A stretch of 15,084 bases of DNA from NCBI GenBank assembly GCA_964643965.1, contig CAZXVH010000120.1:1-15084 (forward strand). The letters are read 5' to 3'. Below are positions 1-6,392 of this stretch, piece after piece (within the stretch, counting starts at the first letter, position 1; each line of letters begins with the position of its first letter). The position numbers and the translations under genes were made by a program. Below the pieces are notes generated by a model. It ran no database searches. It had not been told where the DNA came from and saw nothing but the letters and a program-made list of their open reading frames with translations. This stretch comes from GCA-2746795 sp964643965. GTDB taxonomy: Bacteria; Chloroflexota; Anaerolineae; Promineifilales; Promineifilaceae.

Positions 1-24
1 GAAGAACAAGAGCAAGAAAACGGT

Positions 25-591
25 ATGCTAAAAGAAAAAGAGTCTGGTTTTAATGTGATGAAACAGTTGTTGGAAACGCGCACCATCCTCTTGTTTGGCG
101 AAATCAACATGAAGGTGGCAGAGCGTATTTCTCAACAGCTTTTGCTGCTGGCGGCCGATTCCGATGATGATATTAAATTGATTATCAATTCACCCGGCGG
201 CCATGTGGAATCAGGCGATACCATTTTTGACATGATCCGTTTTGTCAAACCGACGGTGAAAATCATTGGTACGGGCTGGGTGGCCAGCGCCGGCGCTCTG
301 GTTTATGTGGCGGCCGATAAGGAAAACCGGTACAGCCTGCCTAACACGCGCTTCTTGCTGCATCAACCGATGGGCGGCACCGGCATTCGCCAGGCTTCCG
401 ATATCGCCATTGAAGCGGAAGAGATTATCAAAATGCGCCGTCGTTTGAATGTGACCTTTGCCGAGCAGACGGGTCAACCGCTGGAAAAGGTGGAGAAGGA
501 TACGGAGCGTAATTTCTGGCTGTCAGCGGAAGCGGCGCAGGAATATGGCCTGGTGAGTAAGATTATCCGGTCGATGGATGAGGTTGAGTAG
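25..591 (+). CDS. clpP: ClpP-family ATP-dependent protease proteolytic subunit (5' end possibly outside window)
   Basis: Serine peptidase of the ClpP family (S14), normally a barrel-shaped tetradecamer working with a Clp ATPase in the cytosol. Seen here: the INSPGG substrate-strand motif (about residues 54-59), nucleophile Ser88 in GWVASAGA, His113 in LLHQPMGG (25 residues apart, as in E. coli ClpP), and the C-terminal DTERNFWLSAEAAQEYGL block. The position matching catalytic Asp171 of E. coli is Asn163, so the triad reads Ser-His-Asn. At 188 residues it lacks the usual N-terminal segment of canonical ClpP and resembles a subfamily sharing GHVESGDTI and GWVASAGAL motifs. The frame is open from base 1 to the ATG at 25 and no clear ribosome site precedes that ATG, so the true start may lie upstream. 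ATG 58 is an alternative. No Clp ATPase gene is in view. Confidence 0.88.
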   Translation: MLKEKESGFNVMKQLLETRTILLFGEINMKVAERISQQLLLLAADSDDDIKLIINSPGGHVESGDTIFDMIRFVKPTVKIIGTGWVASAGALVYVAADKENRYSLPNTRFLLHQPMGGTGIRQASDIAIEAEEIIKMRRRLNVTFAEQTGQPLEKVEKDTERNFWLSAEAAQEYGLVSKIIRSMDEVE

Positions 592-599
592 GGTAGTGG

Positions 600-708
600 G
601 TATCTTCTCAATAAACTGGGAGATTACAAAAGTTTTGGCATCAGAGTGTTCATACAAAGCTAATTCTAAAACTTTTGTAATCTTTGCCCCCAAATATTGA
701 GATGTTAC
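600..708. mobile_element. MITE-like palindromic element with 8-bp target-site duplication
   Basis: A 109-bp A+T-rich insertion. Its ends form a 14-bp terminal inverted repeat, 600-613 against 695-708, with 12 of 14 positions matching. A second, perfect 16-bp inverted repeat (621-636 and 668-683, AGATTACAAAAGTTTT and its complement) lies inside around a 31-bp loop. The octamer GGTAGTGG occurs immediately outside both ends (592-599 and 709-716), as a target-site duplication would. It has no coding capacity. It sits between the clpP stop codon and the clpP terminator. The parent transposase family cannot be named from this sequence alone. Confidence 0.72.
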
Positions 709-724
709 GGTAGTGGACAGTGAG

Positions 725-749
725 GGTCGCAGAGATGCGGCCTTTTTTT
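725..749 (+). terminator. Intrinsic terminator downstream of clpP
   Basis: Seven-base-pair stem GGTCGCA (725-731) / TGCGGCC (736-742), with one G-U pair and a GAGA tetraloop, followed directly by seven T (743-749). This is a classic Rho-independent terminator for rightward transcription from clpP. The MITE-like element at 600-708 now separates it from the stop codon. Without the element and one duplication copy, the hairpin would begin about 16 bases after the stop. Confidence 0.8.
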
Positions 750-860
750 GTGGGTGGGTGACATATGGCAGGGGGAGAAACGGCCGTTTGTCACTGCCCC
801 CTTTCATCAATCCAGGCCATACTGTTCACCGATAACCGAGTACCGAAACAGGCACCCTTT

Positions 861-1895
861 ATGTCCGTTAAACCAAACAAAACTTTAGCCATCTGGCTCT
901 TGATCGTCTGTGCTTTCATTGTTGTGCTGGTGGTATTTGGCGGCTACGTGCGTCTCACCCGTTCCGGCCTCTCCATAGTAGAGTGGCGCGTCATCACCGG
1001 CATGATGCCGCCCATTGGCGACGCCGCCTGGCAAGAGGCCTTTGCCAAGTACCAGCTAACGCCTGAATTCCTCAAAATCAACAAAGCCATGACGCTAGAC
1101 GAGTACCAGTTCATCTATTACAACGAATACATCCACCGCATGTTGGGGCGCTGGACAGGCATGTTATACGTGGTTCCGCTCTTTTATTTCATGGGGAAAG
1201 GCGTCATTCCCTGGCGTAAATCCAGCTTTTATTTAATCATCGGCTTGGGTTTTGCCTTCCAGGGCTTTTTGGGGTGGTACATGGTGAGCAGTGGGCTGGT
1301 TGATCGCCCCAGTGTGAGCCATTACCGCTTGACGGCGCATCTGCTGACGGCGTTGGGCCTGTTGGGGTTGTGCTGGTGGGCGCTCTTGTGCACTCTCTTT
1401 GGCTCAGACGAAATTCCAGCCGACCGATCCGCAAGAAAACCGGCTCAATGGCTGGCGGCCGGCCTGGTGGCGGCGCTGCTGGTGCAAATTTCCTATGGCG
1501 GCCTGATGGCCGGGCTGAAAGCGGGGTACGCTTCTAGCGCCTGGCCGCTCATGTTTGGCAAATGGCTGCCGCCCGGATTGTTGTCGTACGTGGCCCCGTG
1601 GTGGAAGAATCTGCTGGAGGCGCCGGCGACGGTGCATTACGTCCATCGCTGGTTTGCCTTTGCCGTGCTGCTCATGGCCTTGATTTTATATTATGCGGTG
1701 CGGCGTCAGGCGTATTACCCGGCAATTCAGTCCGGCGTCTGGACGATGGTGGGGCTGGTTTCTTTGCAGATTGCTTTGGGTGTGGGCGTTATCTGGTTTC
1801 ATGTGCCGGTCTGGTTGGCGCTGGTGCATCAAGGGGTTGCCATTTCACTGCTGCTGGCGGCGCTGTTTATCAATCACCGCATTCGACTGGCGTAA
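861..1895 (+). CDS. ctaA: Heme A synthase, CtaA/COX15 family
   Basis: Integral membrane heme O oxygenase that makes heme A for cytochrome c oxidase, which implies an aa3-type aerobic terminal oxidase. The protein has 344 residues and about eight hydrophobic segments. Heme-ligand candidates are His92 in NEYIHRMLGRWTG, His160 in SHYRLTAHLL, His262 in VHYVHRWFAF and His323 in LVHQGVAI. The blocks GGYVRLTRSGLSIVEW near the N-terminus and GLMAGLKAGYASSAWPLM are COX15 (type 2) features. The frame is open back to an ATG at 765, but that 32-residue extension is not membrane-like and the family begins just before helix 1, so ATG 861 is preferred. Its ribosome site is weak (ACAGG). No ctaB or oxidase gene lies beside it. 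Confidence 0.93.
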   Translation: MSVKPNKTLAIWLLIVCAFIVVLVVFGGYVRLTRSGLSIVEWRVITGMMPPIGDAAWQEAFAKYQLTPEFLKINKAMTLDEYQFIYYNEYIHRMLGRWTGMLYVVPLFYFMGKGVIPWRKSSFYLIIGLGFAFQGFLGWYMVSSGLVDRPSVSHYRLTAHLLTALGLLGLCWWALLCTLFGSDEIPADRSARKPAQWLAAGLVAALLVQISYGGLMAGLKAGYASSAWPLMFGKWLPPGLLSYVAPWWKNLLEAPATVHYVHRWFAFAVLLMALILYYAVRRQAYYPAIQSGVWTMVGLVSLQIALGVGVIWFHVPVWLALVHQGVAISLLLAALFINHRIRLA

Positions 1896-1912
1896 GAATT
1901 TGTTACAAAGAA

Positions 1913-1969
1913 ACAAAGGCACAAGGAGGCAAAGATTTTCCTGGTTTCTTTGTCTCTTTGTGCCTTTGT
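1913..1969 (+). terminator. Long hairpin between convergent ctaA and vWA genes
   Basis: A 23-bp inverted repeat: 1913-1935 pairs with 1947-1969 across an 11-base loop. Twenty-one pairs are Watson-Crick. The other two are G-U in the rightward transcript and C-A in the leftward one, so the fold is stronger for ctaA mRNA. The arms are built from CAAAG-type low-complexity sequence (ACAAAGGCACAA). It starts 18 bases after the ctaA stop and ends 13 bases before the vWA stop, so it may end transcription for one or both genes. There is no clean T-run, so it could instead be a dispersed repeat. Confidence 0.55.
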
Positions 1970-1981
1970 ATGAAGGTTTTG

Positions 1982-2803
1982 TTAGTTGAATAAGCCGGCC
2001 GGAGCGGTGCTGCTCTGGCTTACGTGGACGGTAGACATGGACACCAGGTGGAAGATGTGGCGCAGGGCGTCCTGACTGAGGCCGGCGGTGAGAGCGTCGC
2101 TAAAGCCGATGTCGGTGGCCAGTTTTTGCACTTCGGCCAGCGCCGGATTGACGGCTCCTTTGGTATTGAAACCCATGACCGGTTTTTGAGCGCCAGGCAC
2201 AAAACCGACATAGGCCAGGGTGTAAAGTTCCTGCTTGAGCAGTTCTTGGGCGGTGCGAGCCACATCGCGGGCGCGTTGCCGGGAGGAGTTGTCTTCGCCA
2301 TCGGAGTAAACGATGACGATGCAGCGCACCATAACCCCGCTTTGCCGCAGCTGCTGGGCGTATAACACCATGTTGGTCAGGCCGCCGGCGACGGCGTCGT
2401 AGAGGGCGGTGCCGCCGTAGGGATCGTATTCAGTGACGGTGAGGCGAATGGCGTCGTCTATGCCCACGTAGCCGTGCAGCAGTTTCACGTTTTCGTTGAA
2501 GAGGATGGCGCTGACAAGAATATCAGCGGCGGCGATGGAGTTGTTCATGGCGCCCAGGTAGCTGTCGTTGTAGGCTTGCATCAGGTCGGCGGCGTAAGGG
2601 GCCATGGAGCCGCTCATGTCGATGATGTTCATGGCTAATGTCACTTCGCTGCTGCCTAATTGATCCAGGGGGACGCCAACGGCCGTTGCCATAGTTGGTC
2701 CATTCAAATTTGAAATCAGTAAATCCAGGGTATCGTCTGTCAGGCCATCATCCTGGGCCGACTGGAATAAGTCGTCGAGGTTTCCGAGTCCGGTGTTGCT
2801 CAT
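1982..2803 (-). CDS. von Willebrand factor type A (MIDAS) domain protein, TerY-like
   Basis: A 273-residue vWA protein with no signal peptide or membrane span, so probably cytosolic. The metal-ion-dependent adhesion site is complete: Asp62-x-Ser64-x-Ser66 in DMSGSM, Thr132 in YGGTALYDAV and Asp168 in YSDGEDN. Residues 1-45 form an acidic, leucine-rich N-terminal extension. The start is well supported by AAGGAGA five bases upstream of the ATG. It lies 60 bp downstream of the nicotinamidase-type gene on the same strand and is probably co-transcribed from the promoter at 3884-3913. Small vWA proteins beside a kinase recall TerY-type stress modules, in which a vWA protein partners a kinase and a PP2C phosphatase. 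No PP2C gene is visible here, so the parallel is inferred. The target is unknown. Confidence 0.85.
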   Translation of the reverse strand: MSNTGLGNLDDLFQSAQDDGLTDDTLDLLISNLNGPTMATAVGVPLDQLGSSEVTLAMNIIDMSGSMAPYAADLMQAYNDSYLGAMNNSIAAADILVSAILFNENVKLLHGYVGIDDAIRLTVTEYDPYGGTALYDAVAGGLTNMVLYAQQLRQSGVMVRCIVIVYSDGEDNSSRQRARDVARTAQELLKQELYTLAYVGFVPGAQKPVMGFNTKGAVNPALAEVQKLATDIGFSDALTAGLSQDALRHIFHLVSMSTVHVSQSSTAPAGLFN

Positions 2804-2820
2804 GAGAGTCTCCTTTGGAG

Positions 2821-2864
2821 GAGATTGGAGATTGAGAGATTGTCACTCTCTAATCTCTAATCTC
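2821..2864 (-). repeat. Low-complexity inverted repeat between hydrolase and vWA genes
   Basis: GAGATT/AATCTC units on both arms (GAGATTGGAGATT at 2821-2833 against AATCTCTAATCTC at 2852-2864) form a hairpin of about 13 bp with one G-T position and an irregular top. It begins at the last base of the hydrolase stop codon and lies upstream of the vWA ribosome site. The same AATCTCTAATCTCC wording recurs once near 3950-3963, downstream of the kinase gene. It could modulate expression between the two genes or be a genomic filler repeat. There is no T-run. Confidence 0.45.
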
Positions 2865-3793
2865 TAAAATGGCAGTTTGTCCGTGCTGTTGATAAAGTTC
2901 ACGCCTTGTTTCTCGAACTCCGCGAAGCGCTTCAGGGCGATGGCGTGGAAGTCCACATCAGGGTGCACCACCGGGGAGGTGCAATCTTTGAGGAAGAAGA
3001 TTTTTTGCAAGGCGTCGGAGCGTTGGCCGAAATCTTCCACCAGGTCTTCCACTGTTTCCAGGACGCAATGGCTTTCCGCTTCACCGGCGATCAGCACAAT
3101 GTCAGCGTCGGCCAATGTGTCCAGGAACGCTTTATTTTTGCCGCCGAGCGGATGGCTGGGCACGGGCACTTCCGGTTGAATGATGGAATAATGTTCGGTG
3201 AGGGGGATGGAACCTTTAGTCAGCCAGGTGGGTTGAGTTTTGCGGGCGATACTGTGCCAGAGAACGGCCGTGAACAGTTCCGGGTCCAGGGCGTTACCGA
3301 TGCTGCCAATCATGACATGGTAAGGCCAAATGGTGAGCGTTTTTTTAGCTTCTTCTTCCAACTGTTTGACATAATTGGTAGATTGCACCGGCGCTACCAA
3401 CGGCCGCCAGGCCCCTGTTTTGATGTCGTCGTAGCTGATCTGGGTGAAGGGCGGGGGATGGTTGCCCGCGGCGTCAGCCCACCAGGCGGGGTGGAAGATT
3501 TGATGCGGCAGATGGGAGTCCAGCGAACAGGTGATGTCGGTGATGCGCTCGGCGTTGGCGTAAATGAACTCGATGAGCCGCTGCATATCGCCGAGAGAAC
3601 CGGGCACGTAGAGGCTGCCATCCGCATGGCAAAAGTCCACTTGCATGTCGATGATGACCAGATGGATTTTCTCTGTGTCACTGGTGGCGGCGCTCAAGTT
3701 GGCCTGTTTGGCGGCGTCGGCGATGGCGGCGTAGTCAGGATAATAGAGGCTGCCGATACGGCTGGGATCGTAAATGGGAGGGTAGGTTGTCAT
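2864..3793 (-). CDS. Nicotinamidase/isochorismatase-family cysteine hydrolase
   Basis: A 309-residue member of the isochorismatase-like hydrolases with the full nicotinamidase-type catalytic set: Asp49 in VIIDMQVDF, Lys193 in LTKGS and Cys243 in AESHCV. Metal-ligand candidates are Asp92 and His94 in LDSH and His159 in WPYHVMIG. Family members convert nicotinamide to nicotinate plus ammonia (NAD salvage). It is longer than typical PncA (about 180-220 residues), with an N-terminal lead of about 40 residues and an insertion around 110-150, so a related amide substrate is possible. The frame is open to ATG 3844, but AAGGAGA six bases upstream of ATG 3793 decides the start. It has its own promoter with two operator-like palindromes and lies 176 bp downstream of the kinase gene and 60 bp upstream of the vWA gene. 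Confidence 0.87.
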   Translation of the reverse strand: MTTYPPIYDPSRIGSLYYPDYAAIADAAKQANLSAATSDTEKIHLVIIDMQVDFCHADGSLYVPGSLGDMQRLIEFIYANAERITDITCSLDSHLPHQIFHPAWWADAAGNHPPPFTQISYDDIKTGAWRPLVAPVQSTNYVKQLEEEAKKTLTIWPYHVMIGSIGNALDPELFTAVLWHSIARKTQPTWLTKGSIPLTEHYSIIQPEVPVPSHPLGGKNKAFLDTLADADIVLIAGEAESHCVLETVEDLVEDFGQRSDALQKIFFLKDCTSPVVHPDVDFHAIALKRFAEFEKQGVNFINSTDKLPF

Positions 3794-3847
3794 GAAAAAT
3801 CTCCTTAAAATGATGAGTGATGAGCGATGAATTTCAGCGCCCATATA

Positions 3848-3868
3848 TTAGTGTGTTATTCACACCAT
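3848..3868. promoter_or_regulatory. Operator-like palindrome, copy in the leader of the hydrolase gene
   Basis: TTAGTGT-N7-ACACCAT, a near-palindrome. It has the same half-site and spacing as the elements at 3887-3907 and 5728-5748, with one base changed in the right half (ACACC for ACACT). It falls about 9-29 bases downstream of the inferred transcription start, a position where a bound repressor could block elongation or strengthen repression from the spacer site. Confidence 0.6.
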
Positions 3869-3883
3869 CTGTTTGTTGGGGAA

Positions 3884-3913
3884 AGTATAGTGTATATATG
3901 ACACTATTGTCAA
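3884..3913 (-). promoter_or_regulatory. Sigma-70-type promoter for the hydrolase-vWA pair
   Basis: On the minus strand, a consensus -35 TTGACA (3913-3908), an 18-bp spacer and a -10 TATACT (3889-3884). Transcription would begin near 3877, leaving a leader of about 84 bases before ATG 3793. The spacer is almost filled by a perfect palindrome (3887-3907), so this promoter is probably repressible. Confidence 0.72.
3887..3907. promoter_or_regulatory. Operator palindrome ATAGTGT-N7-ACACTAT in the promoter spacer
   Basis: A perfect 7-bp inverted repeat around ATATATG. It occupies the spacer between the -35 and -10 boxes, touching the -35 and overlapping the -10 by three bases. The same element occurs at the same place in the kinase promoter (5728-5748). 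The shared spacing implies one dimeric regulator. The regulator is not encoded in this window as far as I can tell. Because a nicotinamidase-type gene is controlled, an NAD-metabolism regulator such as NrtR is one guess, but I cannot match the motif to a known consensus. Confidence 0.7.
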
Positions 3914-3969
3914 GGGCCAATATTTTGGAGAGTGGCGATGACGACTCATCTCTAATCTCCAATCACTTT

Positions 3970-5694
3970 TTAAGGATGATACCAGATTTCGGTGAGGCTG
4001 TGGCTGAGGGTTCCCTGGGACAGATGGAGGGTGTTGAGGATTTCAGGGGACGAGGTCGTTATTTGACTGTTTTTCTGCCGGATTTCCCCTTTGTGGTTGG
4101 CGTGGTACACGGCCGTTCTCTCTTTCCCGCGCTGGATTATCTTCAAGGTAAACTGGACGGCGTCTGGGGTGAAGCTAACGGCCGTTTCCAGCAAACGTTC
4201 TCCGGGCGGCAAGGGAGGGATAGGCAGGTCGCAGCTGTTTCCTTTGTGCCAGAGGAAGAAACGGGTTTCGGCAAAAATACGATGATAACCGGTGAGCGTG
4301 TCGCTGTGGGGTGAGGCTCGGAACCAGGTTTGTTGGCGATGGGCGGTGGCGATGGCTGTTTCCACGAAGTGGCCGTTTTGCACCTTGCCCTGCATGATCC
4401 AATCCCCGGCAATGCGATATAGATGGTGCGGACTGGCGGCGAAAACGGCCGTTCCGCAAAACGTGGCGCTCTCTACCATCTTGAGCTGGCGGGGCTGCGC
4501 TCCGCTGATGTCCAGTAAAAGCAGCTGTTTGCTGCCCGGCGGATTGATCGCCAACATCTGTTGAAAGGCGGCAAATCGATAGCCCGGGCTGCCGTTGAAC
4601 AGGGGCGTCTCGTCTACCACGCCGCCCAGGCCAAAGCGCACCCCTTTGTATTGATTTTGGGTAAAGATAATGGCCAGGAAACGGCCGTTTGCCAGGGCAT
4701 GGATCGAGTCGATATAGCCATCAGCGCCGGCAAAGAGGCGGTGGGGCTGGTCGGTTTGCCTGGGCGGCGGCGTGGGTCGGGGCTTGGATACAATCGGTTG
4801 AGGGTTATTCGCGTAGTCAATAAGAAGCTGCGCCGGGAAGGGCGGCCGTTCCCCCAGGTCGAACACGCGGTGTAGGTGGTGGCGCAGATCGGCGGATAGA
4901 AATTCGGGGGGGCGGGCGCTGGCCGGATAAACCACATCCGGGTGCAGGATGCTCAGACCGGCAGCGGCGCGGGCGGCCACGCTTTTATGCTGGTGATGAA
5001 CGCCGCCGTAAGGATGCAGCCACAGCAGGCTGCGCACCAGCAAGACAAAGTAGGCGTACCAATCGGTGGCGGGGGAGAAGAACGGCCGTTCGCTCAAATC
5101 AGGGATGCCATACAAATTGGGATCGACGAACAGATCCATGGCTACCGGGCAGGGGAAACGACCAAATTGGTAACTGTCTACGTCGATTAGAAAGTGGCAG
5201 GATGGCAAAGTTGCCAGGTTGCCAGCCTGTGCTAAGCTGTGTTGAAGCAGTGGATTTGAAATGTAGATATTTTGGTCGTTGAGGTCGCCGATAATGATAC
5301 CGAGGGTGTGCAGGGCGGTGATAGTGGTGTGAAGCTGCTGGAAGAGGGTGAGAACGGCCGTTACCGTCAATCCGTTTTTTTGCCAGAAGGCCGCCTTGCT
5401 CAACTGCTTGATGGGCACGGCGTTGGGCGGCAGCAGCGGCATTTGAAAGCCAATCAGGCTGCCTTGTTTATCGGTGACCGGGTTGTGCGGGGCCAAAATC
5501 TCCGGGGGCAGTTGGCCGGCCAGATCATTGTTGAAAAAGAAGTTGAGTTTTTGCTGGTGTTGGGGTTGAGGCGTATGGTACAGTTTAACGGCCGTTTGCC
5601 CCACCTGAAACACCATCCCCTCGCCACCCGTTTGGATGAGGTGGGCGGGGTCTAGCGGCAGCGGTTGATTTTGGATGTAGATGGTTTTGTGCAT
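3970..5694 (-). CDS. Protein-kinase-like protein with C-terminal beta-rich domain
   Basis: A 574-residue protein with no signal peptide. Residues about 15-300 form a kinase-like fold: glycine loop GGEGMVF (23-29), ATP-binding Lys37 in TAVKLYH, catalytic-loop equivalent IGDLNDQN (Asp137, Asn142), and IDVDSYQF (Asp171-Val-Asp173) where kinases have DFG. DWYAYFVLL (from 211) resembles helix F. The HRD and DFG words are absent, as in atypical YegI/TerY-linked kinases, whose DLN and DxD motifs these resemble. A proline-rich linker (about 299-315) leads to about 255 residues of short beta-type strands, possibly a propeller. The frame reaches ATG 5706, but GGGAGG four bases before ATG 5694 favours the latter. 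It has its own promoter with the shared operator and is divergent from sixA. The substrate is unknown; the neighbouring vWA protein is a plausible partner. Confidence 0.78.
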   Translation of the reverse strand: MHKTIYIQNQPLPLDPAHLIQTGGEGMVFQVGQTAVKLYHTPQPQHQQKLNFFFNNDLAGQLPPEILAPHNPVTDKQGSLIGFQMPLLPPNAVPIKQLSKAAFWQKNGLTVTAVLTLFQQLHTTITALHTLGIIIGDLNDQNIYISNPLLQHSLAQAGNLATLPSCHFLIDVDSYQFGRFPCPVAMDLFVDPNLYGIPDLSERPFFSPATDWYAYFVLLVRSLLWLHPYGGVHHQHKSVAARAAAGLSILHPDVVYPASARPPEFLSADLRHHLHRVFDLGERPPFPAQLLIDYANNPQPIVSKPRPTPPPRQTDQPHRLFAGADGYIDSIHALANGRFLAIIFTQNQYKGVRFGLGGVVDETPLFNGSPGYRFAAFQQMLAINPPGSKQLLLLDISGAQPRQLKMVESATFCGTAVFAASPHHLYRIAGDWIMQGKVQNGHFVETAIATAHRQQTWFRASPHSDTLTGYHRIFAETRFFLWHKGNSCDLPIPPLPPGERLLETAVSFTPDAVQFTLKIIQRGKERTAVYHANHKGEIRQKNSQITTSSPEILNTLHLSQGTLSHSLTEIWYHP

Positions 5695-5724
5695 CACGCC
5701 TCCCATGTTCTAAATATACGAATC

Positions 5725-5753
5725 ATATTAGTGTCTAAAATACACTTTGTCAA
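5725..5753 (-). promoter_or_regulatory. Promoter of the kinase-like gene
   Basis: On the minus strand, -35 TTGACA (5753-5748), a 17-bp spacer and -10 TAATAT (5730-5725). The predicted start is near 5718, giving a leader of about 24 bases before ATG 5694. The -10 is only a fair match; TATGAT slightly downstream is closer to consensus but would give a 20-bp spacer. The operator at 5728-5748 in the spacer mirrors the hydrolase promoter, which supports the assignment. Confidence 0.62.
5728..5748. promoter_or_regulatory. Operator-like palindrome between kinase and sixA genes
   Basis: TTAGTGT-N7-ACACTTT, the same half-site and spacing as at 3887-3907. It fills the spacer of the kinase promoter and lies 40 bp before the sixA start, so one regulator bound here could affect both divergent genes. 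TAAAAT at 5736-5741, inside the palindrome, could serve as a rightward -10 for sixA, but I see no good -35 for it. Confidence 0.65.
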
Positions 5754-5787
5754 GATATTGTAAATCTGAAAAGAGAAAGGAGATACT

Positions 5788-6282
5788 GTGGGCATGAAAA
5801 CATTGCTGATATTGAGACACGCGAAATCGAGTTGGGAAAATACAAAGTTAGGGGATCATGAACGGCCGTTAAACAAGCGCGGCAAACAAGATGCGCCGCG
5901 CATGGGCAAATTGTTGGCGGAATTAGACCTGACGCCTGATCTCATCATCACCTCGTCGGCGGAACGGGCATTGACAACGGCCGAGTTTGTCGCCTTGCAC
6001 AGCGGTTATGAGGGGGAGATTCTCGTCACACGGCGCTTGTATCATGCCGGCCCGGAAGATTATTTGGCGGTGCTGCGCCAAAAGGGAGAGCCGCACACCT
6101 GTGTGATGGTGGTGGGGCACAATCCGGGATTGGAGATGCTGGTCGAGGATTTAACAGGCTGCTCTGAGCGAATGCCCACTGCGGCGCTGGCGCAGGTAAG
6201 TCTGCCTCTTGATTCCTGGTTAGACTTCACAGAAGATGTTGAGGGGAAACTGATTGGGATTTGGCGATCAAAGGAATTGTAG
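5788..6282 (+). CDS. SixA-like histidine phosphatase
   Basis: A 164-residue histidine-phosphatase-superfamily protein of the short SixA type. The phosphate-accepting His11 lies in LILRHAKSSW, Arg60 in SSAERALTTAE, and the second catalytic His111 in VVGHNPGLE. SixA removes phosphate from histidine phosphotransfer proteins; other small members act on small phosphoesters, so the substrate is not certain. The start is a GTG at 5788, with AGGAG ending five bases upstream; the in-frame ATG at 5794 is eleven bases from it and less likely. It is divergent from the kinase-like gene across about 90 bp that hold the shared operator, which suggests, but does not prove, opposing phosphorylation roles. A copy of AACGGCCGTT (5861-5870) encodes the RPL of HERPLNKRG. 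Confidence 0.88.
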   Translation: MGMKTLLILRHAKSSWENTKLGDHERPLNKRGKQDAPRMGKLLAELDLTPDLIITSSAERALTTAEFVALHSGYEGEILVTRRLYHAGPEDYLAVLRQKGEPHTCVMVVGHNPGLEMLVEDLTGCSERMPTAALAQVSLPLDSWLDFTEDVEGKLIGIWRSKEL

Positions 6283-6318
6283 CCGGGCCAGAGGCGGCTG
6301 GGGCTTCGACACGCTCAG

Positions 6319-6365
6319 CCACCGCCGGGCCACCGCCGGGGGCGGTCTGAACGGCTGAAGCCGTT
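6319..6365. repeat. GC-rich hairpin cluster between convergent sixA and cdaA genes
   Basis: The 110-bp gap after sixA holds an exact tandem duplication CCACCGCCGGG (6319-6329 and 6330-6340), a hairpin ACCGCC-GGG-GGCGGT (6332-6346) and a perfect palindrome AACGGCT-GA-AGCCGTT (6350-6365). CTTCGACACGCTCAG (6304-6318) just before it resembles a REP-like word common in many bacterial genomes. None has a T-run, but the convergent setting makes a bidirectional terminator role plausible. Confidence 0.5.
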
Positions 6366-6392
6366 ACGACGAACTTATTTACGAGCGATTAC

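Noticed and set aside
523..810. A 95-codon minus-strand frame running through the MITE-like element
   Set aside because: It overlaps the clpP end, the inverted repeats and the terminator; the peptide resembles nothing and has no ribosome site that I can see.
765..860. N-terminal extension of ctaA starting at ATG 765
   Set aside because: The 32 extra residues are not membrane-like, include a palindrome copy, and the family starts just before the first helix, which fits ATG 861.
2906..3808. A 300-codon open frame on the plus strand
   Set aside because: It lies entirely opposite the hydrolase gene, whose motifs are clear; its translation shows no recognisable motif.
3937..3950. GATGA-CGAC-TCATC as a terminator after the kinase gene
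   Set aside because: A 5-bp stem without a T-run is too weak to call.
1982..5694. Calling the locus a true tellurite-resistance (Ter) system
   Set aside because: No TerC, TerD or PP2C gene is present; only the vWA and kinase-like parts recall it.
3848..5748. Naming the operator a definite NrtR or NiaR site
   Set aside because: The gene context hints at NAD control, but I cannot confirm a match to either published consensus from memory.
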